A stretch of DNA of 25,843 nt, taken from assembly GCA_905371595.1 (NCBI GenBank), contig CAJPLU010000009.1, positions 1-25,843 on the forward strand, read 5' to 3'. A program made the translations under genes and the position numbers. This document shows positions 12,946 through 20,533 of the stretch, piece by piece. How positions within the stretch are numbered: position 1 is the first letter of the stretch; each line of letters starts with the position of its first letter. The notes beneath the pieces are model-generated. The model worked only from the letters and a program-made list of their open reading frames with translations. It searched no databases and was not told the origin of the DNA. This DNA is from Candidatus Saccharimonadota bacterium (lineage in GTDB: Bacteria; Patescibacteriota; Saccharimonadia; Saccharimonadales; Saccharimonadaceae).

Positions 12946-15354
12946 TTATGATTGTTTGCGTCGAGCAAAGCCGAAACCGCCTACCCTTTTCGCGCTGTCG
13001 GTACGGACTTTCTGTACTGATTGCGATGTAACGGTGGTTTGCTCGGATTGATGGCGCGGTTTGACATGCAGATAATATGTCGTTTTCAAACCGCGGCGCC
13101 ACGCTTCTGAATAGATTTCGATATATTCATCAATATCGCGCGACTCTAGATACATATTGCGGCTAATCGCTTGGTCGACCCATTTTTGCGCTCGCGCCGC
13201 CACCTCGATAAAGGCGTATGGACTCAGCTGAAAACTAGTTTTGTAGACATCGCGGACTGCTTGCGGAATTTGCTCGAAACCTTGAATATCGCCCTGATTC
13301 GCCAGCAAGTCGTCTTTGAGCGATTCCCACAGATTAAGTTGTTTGAGTTTACGTACCAAATTAGCGTTAACCTCTAGGAATTTGCCGTTGAGCGTACTGC
13401 GGCTAAAGATTTGGCTAAACTGCGGATCAAGTCCTGGCGTCGTACCTGCCACATGCGAAATATTAGCTGTCGGCGCGATCGCCATCAAGGTTGCGTTACG
13501 CATACCTTTTTTGACTTTTTGGCGCAGCGCTTCCCAATCCAAGCGCGATTTACTATCAATTTTTACCTTAACGCCGCGCTCTGTTGTAAGTTTATCAACA
13601 GTATCGATAGGCAGCAAGCCTTTACTCCAGCCACTGCCAGCAAAGTTCGGATAGCTGCCGCGCTCAGCTGCTAGGTTAGCCGATTCATCAATGGCATGGT
13701 AGCTGATAAACTCAGTTAGCTGGTCAACCAGATCGTAGGCAGCTTCGCTTTCGTAACTAATCTCTAGCTTCTCCAAAACATCCGACAACCCCATATAGCC
13801 GAGCCCAAGCGCCCGATTCTGCTCGTTGCTGCGCATCGCCTCAGGGATTGGCGTATTGGTTATGTCGATTAGATTATCTAACTGCCGCGTAGCCGACCGC
13901 ACCGCCGACTCTAGCCGCTGCCAATCCCAAGTTTTATCAGCATTGAGAAAAGCCGACAAGTTCATACTAACCAGATTACAGGTCGCAATATTATTTTCGT
14001 CCTCGGGCAAAGTTATTTCGGTGCACAAATTGCTGAGGTGGATTGTCCCGGTGTTATTGTTGAGCGCCCGCAAATTGATGGCATCCTTCCAGGTTAGCCA
14101 AGGGTGTCCAGTCGCTTGCAAACTACTGAGAATCTGGCGGAACTGTTGGCGGGCCGGCACGACTTCAAATCGGTTAATTTTACCAGCTTCTGCTAGTTTG
14201 ATATATTCTTGGTAGCGGCGGCTAAACGCTTCGCCGTATAGTTCGTTTAAGTCGCTGACTTCTGCCGGATCGAACAAATACCAATCCTGCTCGTCTTGGA
14301 CGCGCTTCATAAACTCATCCGAAATAAACACCGCCGTATCTAGAAATCGCGTCCGCAAGTACGGATCGCCAGAGTTTTGGCGCAAATCTAGAAACTGCGA
14401 AAAATTAAGGTGCCAGTTCTCCATATACGCCGCTGCCGCGCCCGCTTTCTTACCCTTGCGCGACACCGCAAACAGCGCCGTATCAATCATTTTCATGAAC
14501 GGAATCGGACCAGTTGACTCGGTATTGGTGGTTTTGACAGGACTACCAGCAGCACGCAATTTATTCATACTAATGCCGATACCGCCAGTACCTTTAGCGA
14601 TAAACATGGTGTCGCGAATACTTTTGGCTATCGAAGCCATATCGTCTTGAACCTCCATGACAAAACAGTTGCTTAGCTGCGGAAACGAACCGCCAGCGTT
14701 AACCCGCGTGCTGCCGCCCGGACTGTATTCCAGATTAGCCATGTGGCGGTAAAATTTTATCGCCGCCTCGGTCGGATTGACTTCGTTAAAACTCAAACCC
14801 ATAGCAATACGCATGTTAGTGAATTGCGGCACCTCGATCGGATCGCCGCTTTGGCGCCGCAGCGCGTAACGATTGCGGTTGGTAACTACGCCGAGATATT
14901 TGCTAAGTGAATCCTTGCTCGGATCAAGCGCCGCCGCCAGCTTTTTGAGGTTAAATAGCTGCGAATCAGCCATTCGTTTATCTAGTAGACCCTCTTCAGC
15001 GGCTTGGCGAATATAGATGGGAAACTTTTGCGCATGCAGCTTTTTAAGCTCAGTTTTGTTAGTATAATCGCCGAGTACTTGCTGGTAGATAGTTCGCAGC
15101 AGCAATCGCGCCGCAATTGAGTCAAAGTCCGGGTCGTCTTTGACATTTTGGACTGCCGTCTGGATAAGCGCTTCATCAAGTTGCTCGGTAGTAATGCCGT
15201 CAAACAGCGTCAACTGCAATTCAGCCGCTATTTGCGCTACCTTCGCAATTTGGCCTGGCAAGCCTTCGCTAGCTGCCAGCAAAGTTAAATTAATTTTGTT
15301 CGCATCAAAAAGCTGCTTACTACCATCGCGTTTCACAACTGTAATATCTGCCAT
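12946..15354 (-). CDS. nrdA: Ribonucleotide reductase large subunit lacking C-terminal cysteines
   Basis: An 802-aa class I catalytic subunit reducing ribonucleotides. It has an N-terminal ATP-cone (VVKRDGSKQLFDANKINLTL, about 5-95), a redox pair Cys230 (LSNCFVME) and Cys459 (IATCNL), Asn442/Cys444/Glu446 (SNLCTEI) and the radical-relay Tyr760-Tyr761 (TTYYLHVKP). By my scan these three are the only cysteines in the protein. After the Tyr pair come about 40 residues ending KRVGGFGFARRKQS, with no CxxC tail, which class I enzymes normally use to re-reduce the active-site disulfide. No other frame beyond the stop restores one. Ribosome site AAAGGA. It is followed by nrdB. Confidence 0.96.
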   Translation of the reverse strand: MADITVVKRDGSKQLFDANKINLTLLAASEGLPGQIAKVAQIAAELQLTLFDGITTEQLDEALIQTAVQNVKDDPDFDSIAARLLLRTIYQQVLGDYTNKTELKKLHAQKFPIYIRQAAEEGLLDKRMADSQLFNLKKLAAALDPSKDSLSKYLGVVTNRNRYALRRQSGDPIEVPQFTNMRIAMGLSFNEVNPTEAAIKFYRHMANLEYSPGGSTRVNAGGSFPQLSNCFVMEVQDDMASIAKSIRDTMFIAKGTGGIGISMNKLRAAGSPVKTTNTESTGPIPFMKMIDTALFAVSRKGKKAGAAAAYMENWHLNFSQFLDLRQNSGDPYLRTRFLDTAVFISDEFMKRVQDEQDWYLFDPAEVSDLNELYGEAFSRRYQEYIKLAEAGKINRFEVVPARQQFRQILSSLQATGHPWLTWKDAINLRALNNNTGTIHLSNLCTEITLPEDENNIATCNLVSMNLSAFLNADKTWDWQRLESAVRSATRQLDNLIDITNTPIPEAMRSNEQNRALGLGYMGLSDVLEKLEISYESEAAYDLVDQLTEFISYHAIDESANLAAERGSYPNFAGSGWSKGLLPIDTVDKLTTERGVKVKIDSKSRLDWEALRQKVKKGMRNATLMAIAPTANISHVAGTTPGLDPQFSQIFSRSTLNGKFLEVNANLVRKLKQLNLWESLKDDLLANQGDIQGFEQIPQAVRDVYKTSFQLSPYAFIEVAARAQKWVDQAISRNMYLESRDIDEYIEIYSEAWRRGLKTTYYLHVKPRHQSEQTTVTSQSVQKVRTDSAKRVGGFGFARRKQS

Positions 15355-15459
15355 CGTTTCCTTTCTTATTTTTAGCTGCTATTTTTGAGCACAAAAAACT
15401 AGCTAGGCCATCTGGGCCTGCTTTGCGCAATTTATTTGCATATTTGTCTATTTTACTAA

Positions 15460-15508
15460 ACACTATACATATAGCGTCTGTATACCAAGCATAAACGCTA
15501 AATATGGA
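15460..15508. promoter_or_regulatory. Two NrdR-box-like sites upstream of nrdA
   Basis: ACACTATA and TATAGCGT (15460-15477) are two NrdR half-sites separated by 2 extra bases. A weaker site, ACGCTAAATATGGATT (15493-15508), fits 11 of 16 consensus positions. Their centres lie about 32 bp apart, three helical turns, the usual spacing of paired NrdR boxes. They lie about 110-150 bp before nrdA, near possible -10 boxes (TATAGT, TAAAAT on minus). Confidence 0.45.
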
Positions 15509-15534
15509 TTTTTCAAGCATTTTTGCTAGTAATT

Positions 15535-15563
15535 TTCACAACTGGTTTGGCCCATGCTATCAT
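15535..15563 (+). promoter_or_regulatory. Promoter TTCACA-17-TATCAT of ABC operon, leaderless
   Basis: TTCACA (15535-15540), 17-bp spacer ending TGC, TATCAT (15558-15563), then 7 bases to ATG 15571. An ATG at 15562 falls within the -10, so 15571 is preferred. Confidence 0.65.
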
Positions 15564-15570
15564 GGAAAAT

Positions 15571-16311
15571 ATGGAACCTATTATTTCTATTACTCATTTT
15601 AAGATGCGTTTCGGCAAGACCGAAGTCATCAAAGACTTAAGTTTTGAGATCAAACGCGGCGAAACATTTGGTTTTCTCGGCAGTAACGGCTCCGGCAAGA
15701 CCACTACCATTCGCGCCTTGCTCGGTATTTATCAGCCGACCGCTGGCGAGCTATTAGTCGGCGGCAAGCCTTATTCGGTATCAAGCGGCATCAAACTAGG
15801 TTATCTACCCGAAGAGCGCGGCCTTTACAAAAAAGAGCCGGTTATCGACATCATGACTTATTTCGGCCAGCTCAAAGGCATGAGCCGCCTCGACGCCCGG
15901 CAAAAATCGCTTGATTTTTTGAAGCGCGTTGACCTGCTCGACAAAGCCAAAACTCGCCTCGATAAGCTCTCGGGTGGCCAGCAACAAAAAGTCCAACTCG
16001 GTATCACAGTCATCGATAACCCAGAACTGCTAATCCTCGACGAGCCAACCAAAGGCTTTGACCCGGTTAATCGCCGGCTACTGATGGAAATCATCGAAGA
16101 ACACCAGGCCAAAGGCGCCACTGTTATCATGATTACTCACCAGATGGAAGAAGTTGAGCGCCTATGCGACCGCATACTACTACTCAAAGACGGGACAGCG
16201 CATGCTTACGGTACAGTCGCTAATGTTCGCAAGCAATTTGGCGGCAAGTCGCTCGATGATATCTTTGTTCAAGTCTACAGCCACAACAACGAGGAGAAGC
16301 AAAATGCATAA
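15571..16311 (+). CDS. ABC transporter ATPase (NatA-like)
   Basis: A 246-aa nucleotide-binding subunit. Walker A is GSNGSGKTTT, followed by the Q-loop region GYLPEERGLYKKEP. The signature is LSGGQQQKVQLG, Walker B is LLILDEPTKGFDP and the switch His lies in MITHQMEEVERLCD. The YLPEERGLY segment and the C-terminal extension are typical of the NatA/DrrA-type exporters that pair with ABC-2 permeases. Its end overlaps the permease start by 8 bases, so the two are co-translated. The promoter suggests a leaderless mRNA. The transported substrate (Na+, drug or lipid) cannot be told from sequence. Confidence 0.92.
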   Translation: MEPIISITHFKMRFGKTEVIKDLSFEIKRGETFGFLGSNGSGKTTTIRALLGIYQPTAGELLVGGKPYSVSSGIKLGYLPEERGLYKKEPVIDIMTYFGQLKGMSRLDARQKSLDFLKRVDLLDKAKTRLDKLSGGQQQKVQLGITVIDNPELLILDEPTKGFDPVNRRLLMEIIEEHQAKGATVIMITHQMEEVERLCDRILLLKDGTAHAYGTVANVRKQFGGKSLDDIFVQVYSHNNEEKQNA

Positions 16312-17518
16312 TTTATCAACTGTCATTCGTTTCGAGGTCGTTCGTGCCCTCAAGAAAAAATCATTCTGGATTCTAGCGATTAGCTTTCCACTGATGTTTG
16401 CTGCAATTTTTGGGATGGTCTTTTTGTCCAATCAAGCTACCAACGACGCTGCCGAAAAGCTCAAAAACCAGTCGTTTAGCATTGCTATTACCGACGAATC
16501 AAAGATGGTCAAACCGCAGCTAATCGCCGCCTCGAAAGCCACCGAAATTAATCCCAACGACAAACAAAACGCTATTGACCGCGTCAAAAACGGCCAGCTT
16601 GATGCGTACATCTACTATCCAAAGAATCTCGACCAGCAATCAATTGAAGTTTACGGTAAAGATGTCGGTATTTTTGACAACGGCCGCTACGGCAGTCTGG
16701 CCAATAGTCTATTAGCCGCCTCTGTTCAGTCAGAAGTTAATCCGGCTATTCAAAAAATTATCCAAGGCAAAATCAACTCAACCAGCACTATCTACCGCGA
16801 TGGCAAAATCCACGACAGCGTCCAAGAGATGATTCTGCCAGGTATCTTTTTAATCCTCTTTTATTTCCTGATTACCTTCTTTGGCAATCAGATGCTGACT
16901 AGCACCACCGAAGAAAAAGAAAATCGCGTTATCGAAATGATTCTCACTACCATCGAAGCGCGAACCTTAATCGTCGGCAAAATTATCTCGCTAATAATTC
17001 TAGCAATAGTTCAAGGACTGTTGATTATCATGCCAGCGCTGATCAGCTACCTGCTTTTCCACGACCAGCTCAAGCTACCGTCAGTCGACCTCAGTAGCTT
17101 GCCAGTCGACCCGCTACGTATCGGCATCGGCTTTTTAGCCTTTGCTAGCAGCTTCATGATGTTCACCGGCCTGCTAGTAGCTATCGGCGCCGCCGTGCCA
17201 ACCGCCAAAGAAGCTGGCAGTTTTTTCGGCGTAGTAATGATTTTGCTGTTCGGCCCGCTTTATGCCGTTTCAATGTTCATATCAATGCCAGACGCACCGC
17301 TAGTGAAATTCTTGTCGCTCTTCCCACTGACATCGCCAATCCCACTGATGCTGCGCAACGCCGCCGGCAACCTGGGAATCAGCGAAGCAGTAATCGGTAT
17401 CGCCCTGCTGGCCGTTTCTGCCACCATCATCATGGCTATCGCCGTACGTATCTTTCGCTTCGGCGCACTCGAATACAACCGCAAACTCAGCGCCAAAGAA
17501 ATATTCGCCCGCAAGTAA
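16304..17518 (+). CDS. ABC-2 type permease (NatB-like)
   Basis: A 404-aa membrane protein from the ATG at 16304 with GAGGAGAAGC just upstream; the open frame before it overlaps the ATPase gene. The first TM (SFWILAISFPLMFAAIFGM, about 18-38) is followed by a soluble extracytoplasmic domain of about 150 residues (AITDESKMVKPQLI, IYYPKNLDQQSIEVYG). Five or six more TMs follow from about residue 180, with the conserved TSTTEEKENRVIEMILTTIE motif between the first two. This is the layout of NatB/ABC2_membrane_3 permeases. It forms an exporter with the preceding ATPase. Confidence 0.9.
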   Translation: MHNLSTVIRFEVVRALKKKSFWILAISFPLMFAAIFGMVFLSNQATNDAAEKLKNQSFSIAITDESKMVKPQLIAASKATEINPNDKQNAIDRVKNGQLDAYIYYPKNLDQQSIEVYGKDVGIFDNGRYGSLANSLLAASVQSEVNPAIQKIIQGKINSTSTIYRDGKIHDSVQEMILPGIFLILFYFLITFFGNQMLTSTTEEKENRVIEMILTTIEARTLIVGKIISLIILAIVQGLLIIMPALISYLLFHDQLKLPSVDLSSLPVDPLRIGIGFLAFASSFMMFTGLLVAIGAAVPTAKEAGSFFGVVMILLFGPLYAVSMFISMPDAPLVKFLSLFPLTSPIPLMLRNAAGNLGISEAVIGIALLAVSATIIMAIAVRIFRFGALEYNRKLSAKEIFARK

Positions 17519-17543
17519 CGCTCGCCGCTTATTAAGCAGACTA

Positions 17544-17572
17544 TTGCCAAAATTCTCTTTACGTTGTAAAAT
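17544..17572 (+). promoter_or_regulatory. Promoter TTGCCA-17-TAAAAT
   Basis: TTGCCA (17544-17549) and TAAAAT (17567-17572), 17-bp spacer, upstream of the coiled-coil gene. Confidence 0.7.
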
Positions 17573-17604
17573 AGCAAAGTTGCAGTAACCGCTGTAACTT
17601 CGCT
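17573..17604 (+). promoter_or_regulatory. 5' leader hairpin before the coiled-coil gene
   Basis: AGCAAAGTTGCAG and CTGTAACTTCGCT pair at 11 of 13 positions (loop TAACCG), right at the predicted transcript start. It may stabilise the mRNA or act as an operator. A GAGAGGAT ribosome site follows. Confidence 0.5.
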
Positions 17605-17626
17605 CCTTTACAGAGAGGATGATACC

Positions 17627-18727
17627 ATGTCTCGCCAGCGAGACGCTGAGCTTGACCGTTTGCGGTCAGCTCGCGAGGCTGCCCGCCAGCGACAGCAGGC
17701 AGCCTGGCAAGCTCAGCAAGCCGCCTGGGAGCACCGCTCTTCGGCGCGCGCGGTCATGAACCGTGCCTACGAGTCTAAACAGGTCGCCTACGCAGATCAG
17801 CAGGCAGCCTGGGAGGCCTACATGTCTGTCAAACGGGCCAACAGCCCGCGTATCGACAGTCTGAACGCTCAGCAAGAGCGGGCGTATCAGAACATGAAGT
17901 CGGCTTTCGAGTCGGCTTCGTTGGCTCACGATATGCACGACGGCGCTAGCGCACGTATGTACGCAGATCAGGGGCATGCTTACAAAGCAGAGTCTCAGAC
18001 CTGCGTTGCCGAACGGCGGCAGCTCGTCGCTGAAATTCGCGGCGCTCGTGAACGGCTTGATGCTGTTAAGCCAGCTTTCCAAGTGGCTAAGGCCGAGTTT
18101 GCTAGAGCTCGGCAGGCGTTTCTGTCTGCCAAAACAGAGCATGAACACGCGCAATCTGAGTTCAAGCGTGCCAAGGCCGAATTTGACTCGTGCGCTAAGG
18201 CTTTCCAGGCTAGACTCAACGAGTTGAAGTCGGCAAGCCGAAAGCGACGCGAAGACAAAAAGTCGCTCGCCGCAAAAGCTGGAGTCCCGCTTCAGTATCG
18301 AGACAGCGTTTGGATCTCGACAGACTCAGATGGCAACACCAACATCTACTTCGGTGGAGTTGGCAAGCCTGATGGTCCTGGTCACGGACACTATGTCATG
18401 GATCCGGGCGGAACCGTAACGTATAGGCGCGATCCGTTTGATCCACATGGTGCGCAGAATTTCACCGAAAACCGCCGCGAAAGCGCTACTCTTCGGATGG
18501 CGCAAATGGCGATGAATCAGTGGGCGAAAACTCAGGTCACGCAACGCTCGGTACAGTATGAAGATTCTGATTTTAAGGTCGCGGTTCGGTCGGGATACGA
18601 TCACCGACATGACAGTATCGTGACAGATGTGCTGATCTTCGATAAGTACAACAAGCGTGAGCACTACCACTTGATCATTGACGAGAATGGCAACGAGTTG
18701 TTCTCGGAGTGGCGTCCCAACCGCTAG
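17627..18727 (+). CDS. Ala/Gln-rich coiled-coil protein with unknown C-terminal domain
   Basis: A 366-aa protein I do not recognise. Residues 1-215 are predicted helix and coiled coil, rich in Ala, Gln, Arg and Glu, with a repeated QQAAWxA/QQAAWE motif near the N-terminus (residues 23-65). A basic hinge follows (SASRKRREDKKSLAAKAG, about 205-222). The C-terminal 140 residues form a separate domain with VWISTDSDGNTNIYFGG, KPDGPGHGHYVMDPGGTVTY, DPFDPHGAQNF and a terminal HYHLIIDENGNELFSEW. There is no signal peptide or membrane segment. It is strongly expressed by its promoter look (TTGCCA-17-TAAAAT, leader hairpin, GAGAGGAT). Codon choice is more GC-rich than in the small genes downstream. A long filament-like stalk plus C-terminal domain upstream of small genes recalls effector/immunity loci, but that is only a possibility. 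Confidence 0.8.
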   Translation: MSRQRDAELDRLRSAREAARQRQQAAWQAQQAAWEHRSSARAVMNRAYESKQVAYADQQAAWEAYMSVKRANSPRIDSLNAQQERAYQNMKSAFESASLAHDMHDGASARMYADQGHAYKAESQTCVAERRQLVAEIRGARERLDAVKPAFQVAKAEFARARQAFLSAKTEHEHAQSEFKRAKAEFDSCAKAFQARLNELKSASRKRREDKKSLAAKAGVPLQYRDSVWISTDSDGNTNIYFGGVGKPDGPGHGHYVMDPGGTVTYRRDPFDPHGAQNFTENRRESATLRMAQMAMNQWAKTQVTQRSVQYEDSDFKVAVRSGYDHRHDSIVTDVLIFDKYNKREHYHLIIDENGNELFSEWRPNR

Positions 18728-18743
18728 TGTAGAAAGGATGCGA

Positions 18744-18767
18744 ATTGCCCCCAGAAATGGGGGTAAT
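18744..18767 (+). terminator. Hairpin after the coiled-coil gene
   Basis: ATTGCCCCCA-GAAA-TGGGGGTAAT forms a 10-bp stem with a GAAA tetraloop, followed by TTTC only. It is a weak terminator or an attenuator between the two genes. Confidence 0.55.
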
Positions 18768-18771
18768 TTCA

Positions 18772-18780
18772 TGTTATGAT
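18772..18780 (+). promoter_or_regulatory. Extended -10 of the 87-aa gene, leaderless
   Basis: TG-T-TATGAT then 6 bases to the ATG at 18787; no Shine-Dalgarno. Confidence 0.6.
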
Positions 18781-18786
18781 AGTCTT

Positions 18787-19050
18787 ATGTATGACAATAG
18801 AAAGCAGATTGTAGTAGATAAAATCAAGCATATACTGCAAAACAGCAAAAATGAGCCACTCGACCGTCTCGGTAGTTATATCGTGGGCGCAACACTTGCG
18901 CGCGATGATTGGGGGGATGTGTTCCAGGATCACTATCCACTGCTCGACGAAATTGCCGAATTGGGTGCCGAACTTGAAACAACTGAAGACACGGAGTATG
19001 CTGCCAATATCATACACGAGATTAAGGAAAAATTAAGCCAGATTAATTGA
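18787..19050 (+). CDS. Small hypothetical protein, 87 aa
   Basis: The start ATG 18787 is chosen from the leaderless -10. The product is acidic and all-helical by appearance: MYDNRKQIVVDKIKHIL, LGSYIVGATLARDDWGDVF, HYPLLDEIAELGAELE, NIIHEIKEKLSQIN. There is no signal or membrane segment and no family I recognise. It is the first of a series of small acidic helical genes on the same strand (18787-21130). They share a loose pattern of a Trp followed by Leu/Ile-rich helix. An immunity-like or regulatory role is conceivable but unsupported. Confidence 0.7.
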   Translation: MYDNRKQIVVDKIKHILQNSKNEPLDRLGSYIVGATLARDDWGDVFQDHYPLLDEIAELGAELETTEDTEYAANIIHEIKEKLSQIN

Positions 19051-19195
19051 TACAATAACCTTGCAATCTTTAGCATAAGCGCAACATTTTCCTTCCTCGT
19101 ACCAAAAATATCGCCAAGATTTTTGCGCTGATTCATGCCGCGCGAGCTATATCAACGGAGACACTTTGCCAACAAGGTAATTATATTCAACCTAA

Positions 19196-19258
19196 CGTGC
19201 GATATTTGTGATTGCTGACGAAATCAAAGTGCGCAAAACGAATCACAAGCCATTATAA
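19196..19258 (+). pseudogene. C-terminal remnant of a copy of the gene at 20178-20525
   Basis: The frame reads RAIFVIADEIKVRKTNHKPL then stop, against RALFAIADEIETRKTNQQKSL at the end of the 20178-20525 gene. Similarity ends upstream of 19196, next to an in-frame stop. The stop TAA overlaps the TATAAT of the next gene in both copies. It marks a duplicated two-gene unit, one copy of which lost its first gene. Confidence 0.75.
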
Positions 19259-19259
19259 T
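19254..19259 (+). promoter_or_regulatory. -10 box (TATAAT), leaderless start
   Basis: TATAAT followed by 7 bases and ATG 19267. An earlier ATG (19258) lies inside the box, so it is unlikely to be the start. The same arrangement recurs at 20521. Confidence 0.6.
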
Positions 19260-19266
19260 GATAAAT

Positions 19267-19560
19267 ATGAATAGTAGCAGCAGCCAATACCCTCAAATGA
19301 CCTACAAACAAGCAATCGAGCACTGCAAATATTGGGCAGATCAAATTAGACATGATGGGCTTGACCTATTGACCACTGATTATGGTGCAGCTATTGGGGT
19401 TTCTGACCAGTTAGCGTATCCTTTGGAGATGCAGACTTGGATTAATTCACGAGAATATCCTCTTCTATATAAAGTTTGCGTATACGCCGTTACTGTTGAC
19501 AATGACCACACCGACAGAGCATCATGGGAAAAGCTGCTAGAGCTAATCGATAAATTATAA
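19267..19560 (+). CDS. Small protein with one copy of a 90-residue repeated domain
   Basis: A 97-aa protein. After a Ser-rich start (MNSSSSQ) it consists of one domain: YPQMTYKQAIEHCKYWADQI, GLDLLTTDY, IGVSDQLAYPLEMQTWI, YKVCVYAVTVDN, TDRASWEKLLELIDKL. The same domain occurs twice in the gene at 20534-21130, with a roughly 70-nt stretch identical in DNA, so the duplication or conversion is recent. Aromatic- and acid-rich, helical, probably cytoplasmic. I do not recognise the family. Confidence 0.75.
   Translation: MNSSSSQYPQMTYKQAIEHCKYWADQIRHDGLDLLTTDYGAAIGVSDQLAYPLEMQTWINSREYPLLYKVCVYAVTVDNDHTDRASWEKLLELIDKL
19288..19557 (+). repeat. 90-codon domain repeat, copy 1
   Basis: 270 bp encoding YPQMTYKQA...WEKLLELIDKL. 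Nearly identical in DNA to copy 3 over the first half and less so to copy 2. Confidence 0.85.
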
Positions 19561-19575
19561 AACCGGAATAAGATT

Positions 19576-19857
19576 ATGAAGCAAAATGAACAGGCGATTC
19601 TAGCACGTGATATGATTCAAATGATTCGTGAAAATGCCGATAATTCAGATGTCCTTGAATATCTTGATAGCTTTGCGTTCTCGTTGGCGCGCGGTCTCGA
19701 GGATTCGTCTGTTGTATCGTGGGATGATCTCGCTAGTATATGTGACCAGAGGTATTATTCTTTAAACAATAATAATCCAGTGCCGCTTAATGTCAAACTG
19801 CTTAATCAATGTGAGCGATCTATTCAGAAATTCTTGCCAAAAGCTCATGACTCATAA
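19576..19857 (+). CDS. Small acidic hypothetical protein, 93 aa
   Basis: It starts 15 bases after the preceding stop, probably co-transcribed, with only a weak ribosome site. Sequence features: MKQNEQAILARDMIQMIREN, VLEYLDSFAFSLARGLED, VVSWDDLASICDQRYYSL, then an Asn-rich turn and a C-terminal helix. The SWDDLASICDQ segment resembles the SWEKLLELIDK end of the repeated domain and DWRALFAIADE of the 20178-20525 gene. All three may thus be distant relatives. No known family. Confidence 0.7.
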   Translation: MKQNEQAILARDMIQMIRENADNSDVLEYLDSFAFSLARGLEDSSVVSWDDLASICDQRYYSLNNNNPVPLNVKLLNQCERSIQKFLPKAHDS

Positions 19858-20177
19858 GCGGAGCTAAACAAAGATAAGTCGTTGAGGGCTTATTTTAGCT
19901 AATTCCATGAGTTGATAGACCGATATATTAGAGAATGTATGGACGCTCTTTGCTGTATTTAGATCGATGTATGTCCAATTTATCACTTTAGATTCCAGAC
20001 GCTTGAGCGAAGGGTATTTCTGCGAGAGCTAGCATCATGATCGCTACAAACCTGGTAGCGGACCAAATAACAACGTAGCTTTGAAACACAAGTATAACGA
20101 TTAGAGCTGTGATATACATACCTGAGCCATGACGAAAAACTGACTCACTTACGTAGATGTTTTATAGTATAGATAGA
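19858..20177. other. About 320-bp AT-rich gap, no clear gene
   Basis: I see no coding frame on the plus strand. On the minus strand there is only a 43-codon hydrophobic frame (see next). No strong hairpin or repeat is visible; it could be a decayed gene between the two duplicated units. Confidence 0.5.
19988..20119 (-). CDS. Possible 43-aa hydrophobic peptide
   Basis: The minus-strand frame is MYITALIVILVFQSYVVIWS, ATRFVAIMMLALAEIPFAQA, SGI. It is two-thirds hydrophobic with one or two membrane-spanning helices, like small membrane proteins or type I toxins. No ribosome site or good promoter is visible, and it lies opposite the other genes, so it may be chance. Confidence 0.2.
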   Translation of the reverse strand: MYITALIVILVFQSYVVIWSATRFVAIMMLALAEIPFAQASGI

Positions 20178-20525
20178 ATGATACAGAAAGTGCCAGATAG
20201 CATAGTTCAAAATGGCAATACTACTAAAGTACTAGCATTAATTCAAGTTGCGCGTGCTATGGATGTCGCGGAATTGTGTAAGTGCGGAGATTACAGCCAA
20301 CCTGGCGCGCGCTATCCGCAAACTAGGTCTGAACGTGTCATCGATGAATTACTTAGTTTGATGTTACAAGACTCGACAGTCGAGTTGGATCCCGCTCTTG
20401 ATGAGATGTTGTCTATATTGAGTAGCCTAGACAAAGGTGTTGACAAACCAAAGGACTGGCGGGCACTATTTGCGATTGCTGACGAGATTGAGACGCGTAA
20501 AACAAATCAACAAAAGTCATTATAA
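20178..20525 (+). CDS. Small hypothetical protein, about 115 aa
   Basis: The start at ATG 20178 (MIQKVPDSIVQNGN) is preferred because TAGTAT lies 7 bases upstream, as in the other leaderless genes. An ATG at 20157 would add seven residues. The sequence is helical and acidic: TKVLALIQVARAMDVAELCK, CGDYSQPGARYPQTRSERVI, DELLSLMLQD, and DWRALFAIADEIETRKTNQ at the end. A decayed C-terminal copy lies at 19196-19258, in the same position relative to the repeated-domain gene. Its stop overlaps the promoter of the next gene. The family is unknown. Confidence 0.7.
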   Translation: MIQKVPDSIVQNGNTTKVLALIQVARAMDVAELCKCGDYSQPGARYPQTRSERVIDELLSLMLQDSTVELDPALDEMLSILSSLDKGVDKPKDWRALFAIADEIETRKTNQQKSL

Positions 20526-20526
20526 T
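20521..20526 (+). promoter_or_regulatory. -10 box (TATAAT), leaderless start
   Basis: TATAAT plus 7 bases to ATG 20534, duplicated together with the gene from the arrangement at 19254. Confidence 0.6.
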
Positions 20527-20533
20527 GGTAAAT

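Noticed and set aside
12812..13102. Frame past the nrdA end that might restore a CxxC tail
   Set aside because: Its translation has no cysteine pair, so a simple frameshift does not explain the missing NrdA tail.
16154..16303. 50-codon upstream extension of the ABC permease
   Set aside because: It lies in a different frame within the ATPase gene; the ATG at 16304 has a ribosome site and starts a typical permease.
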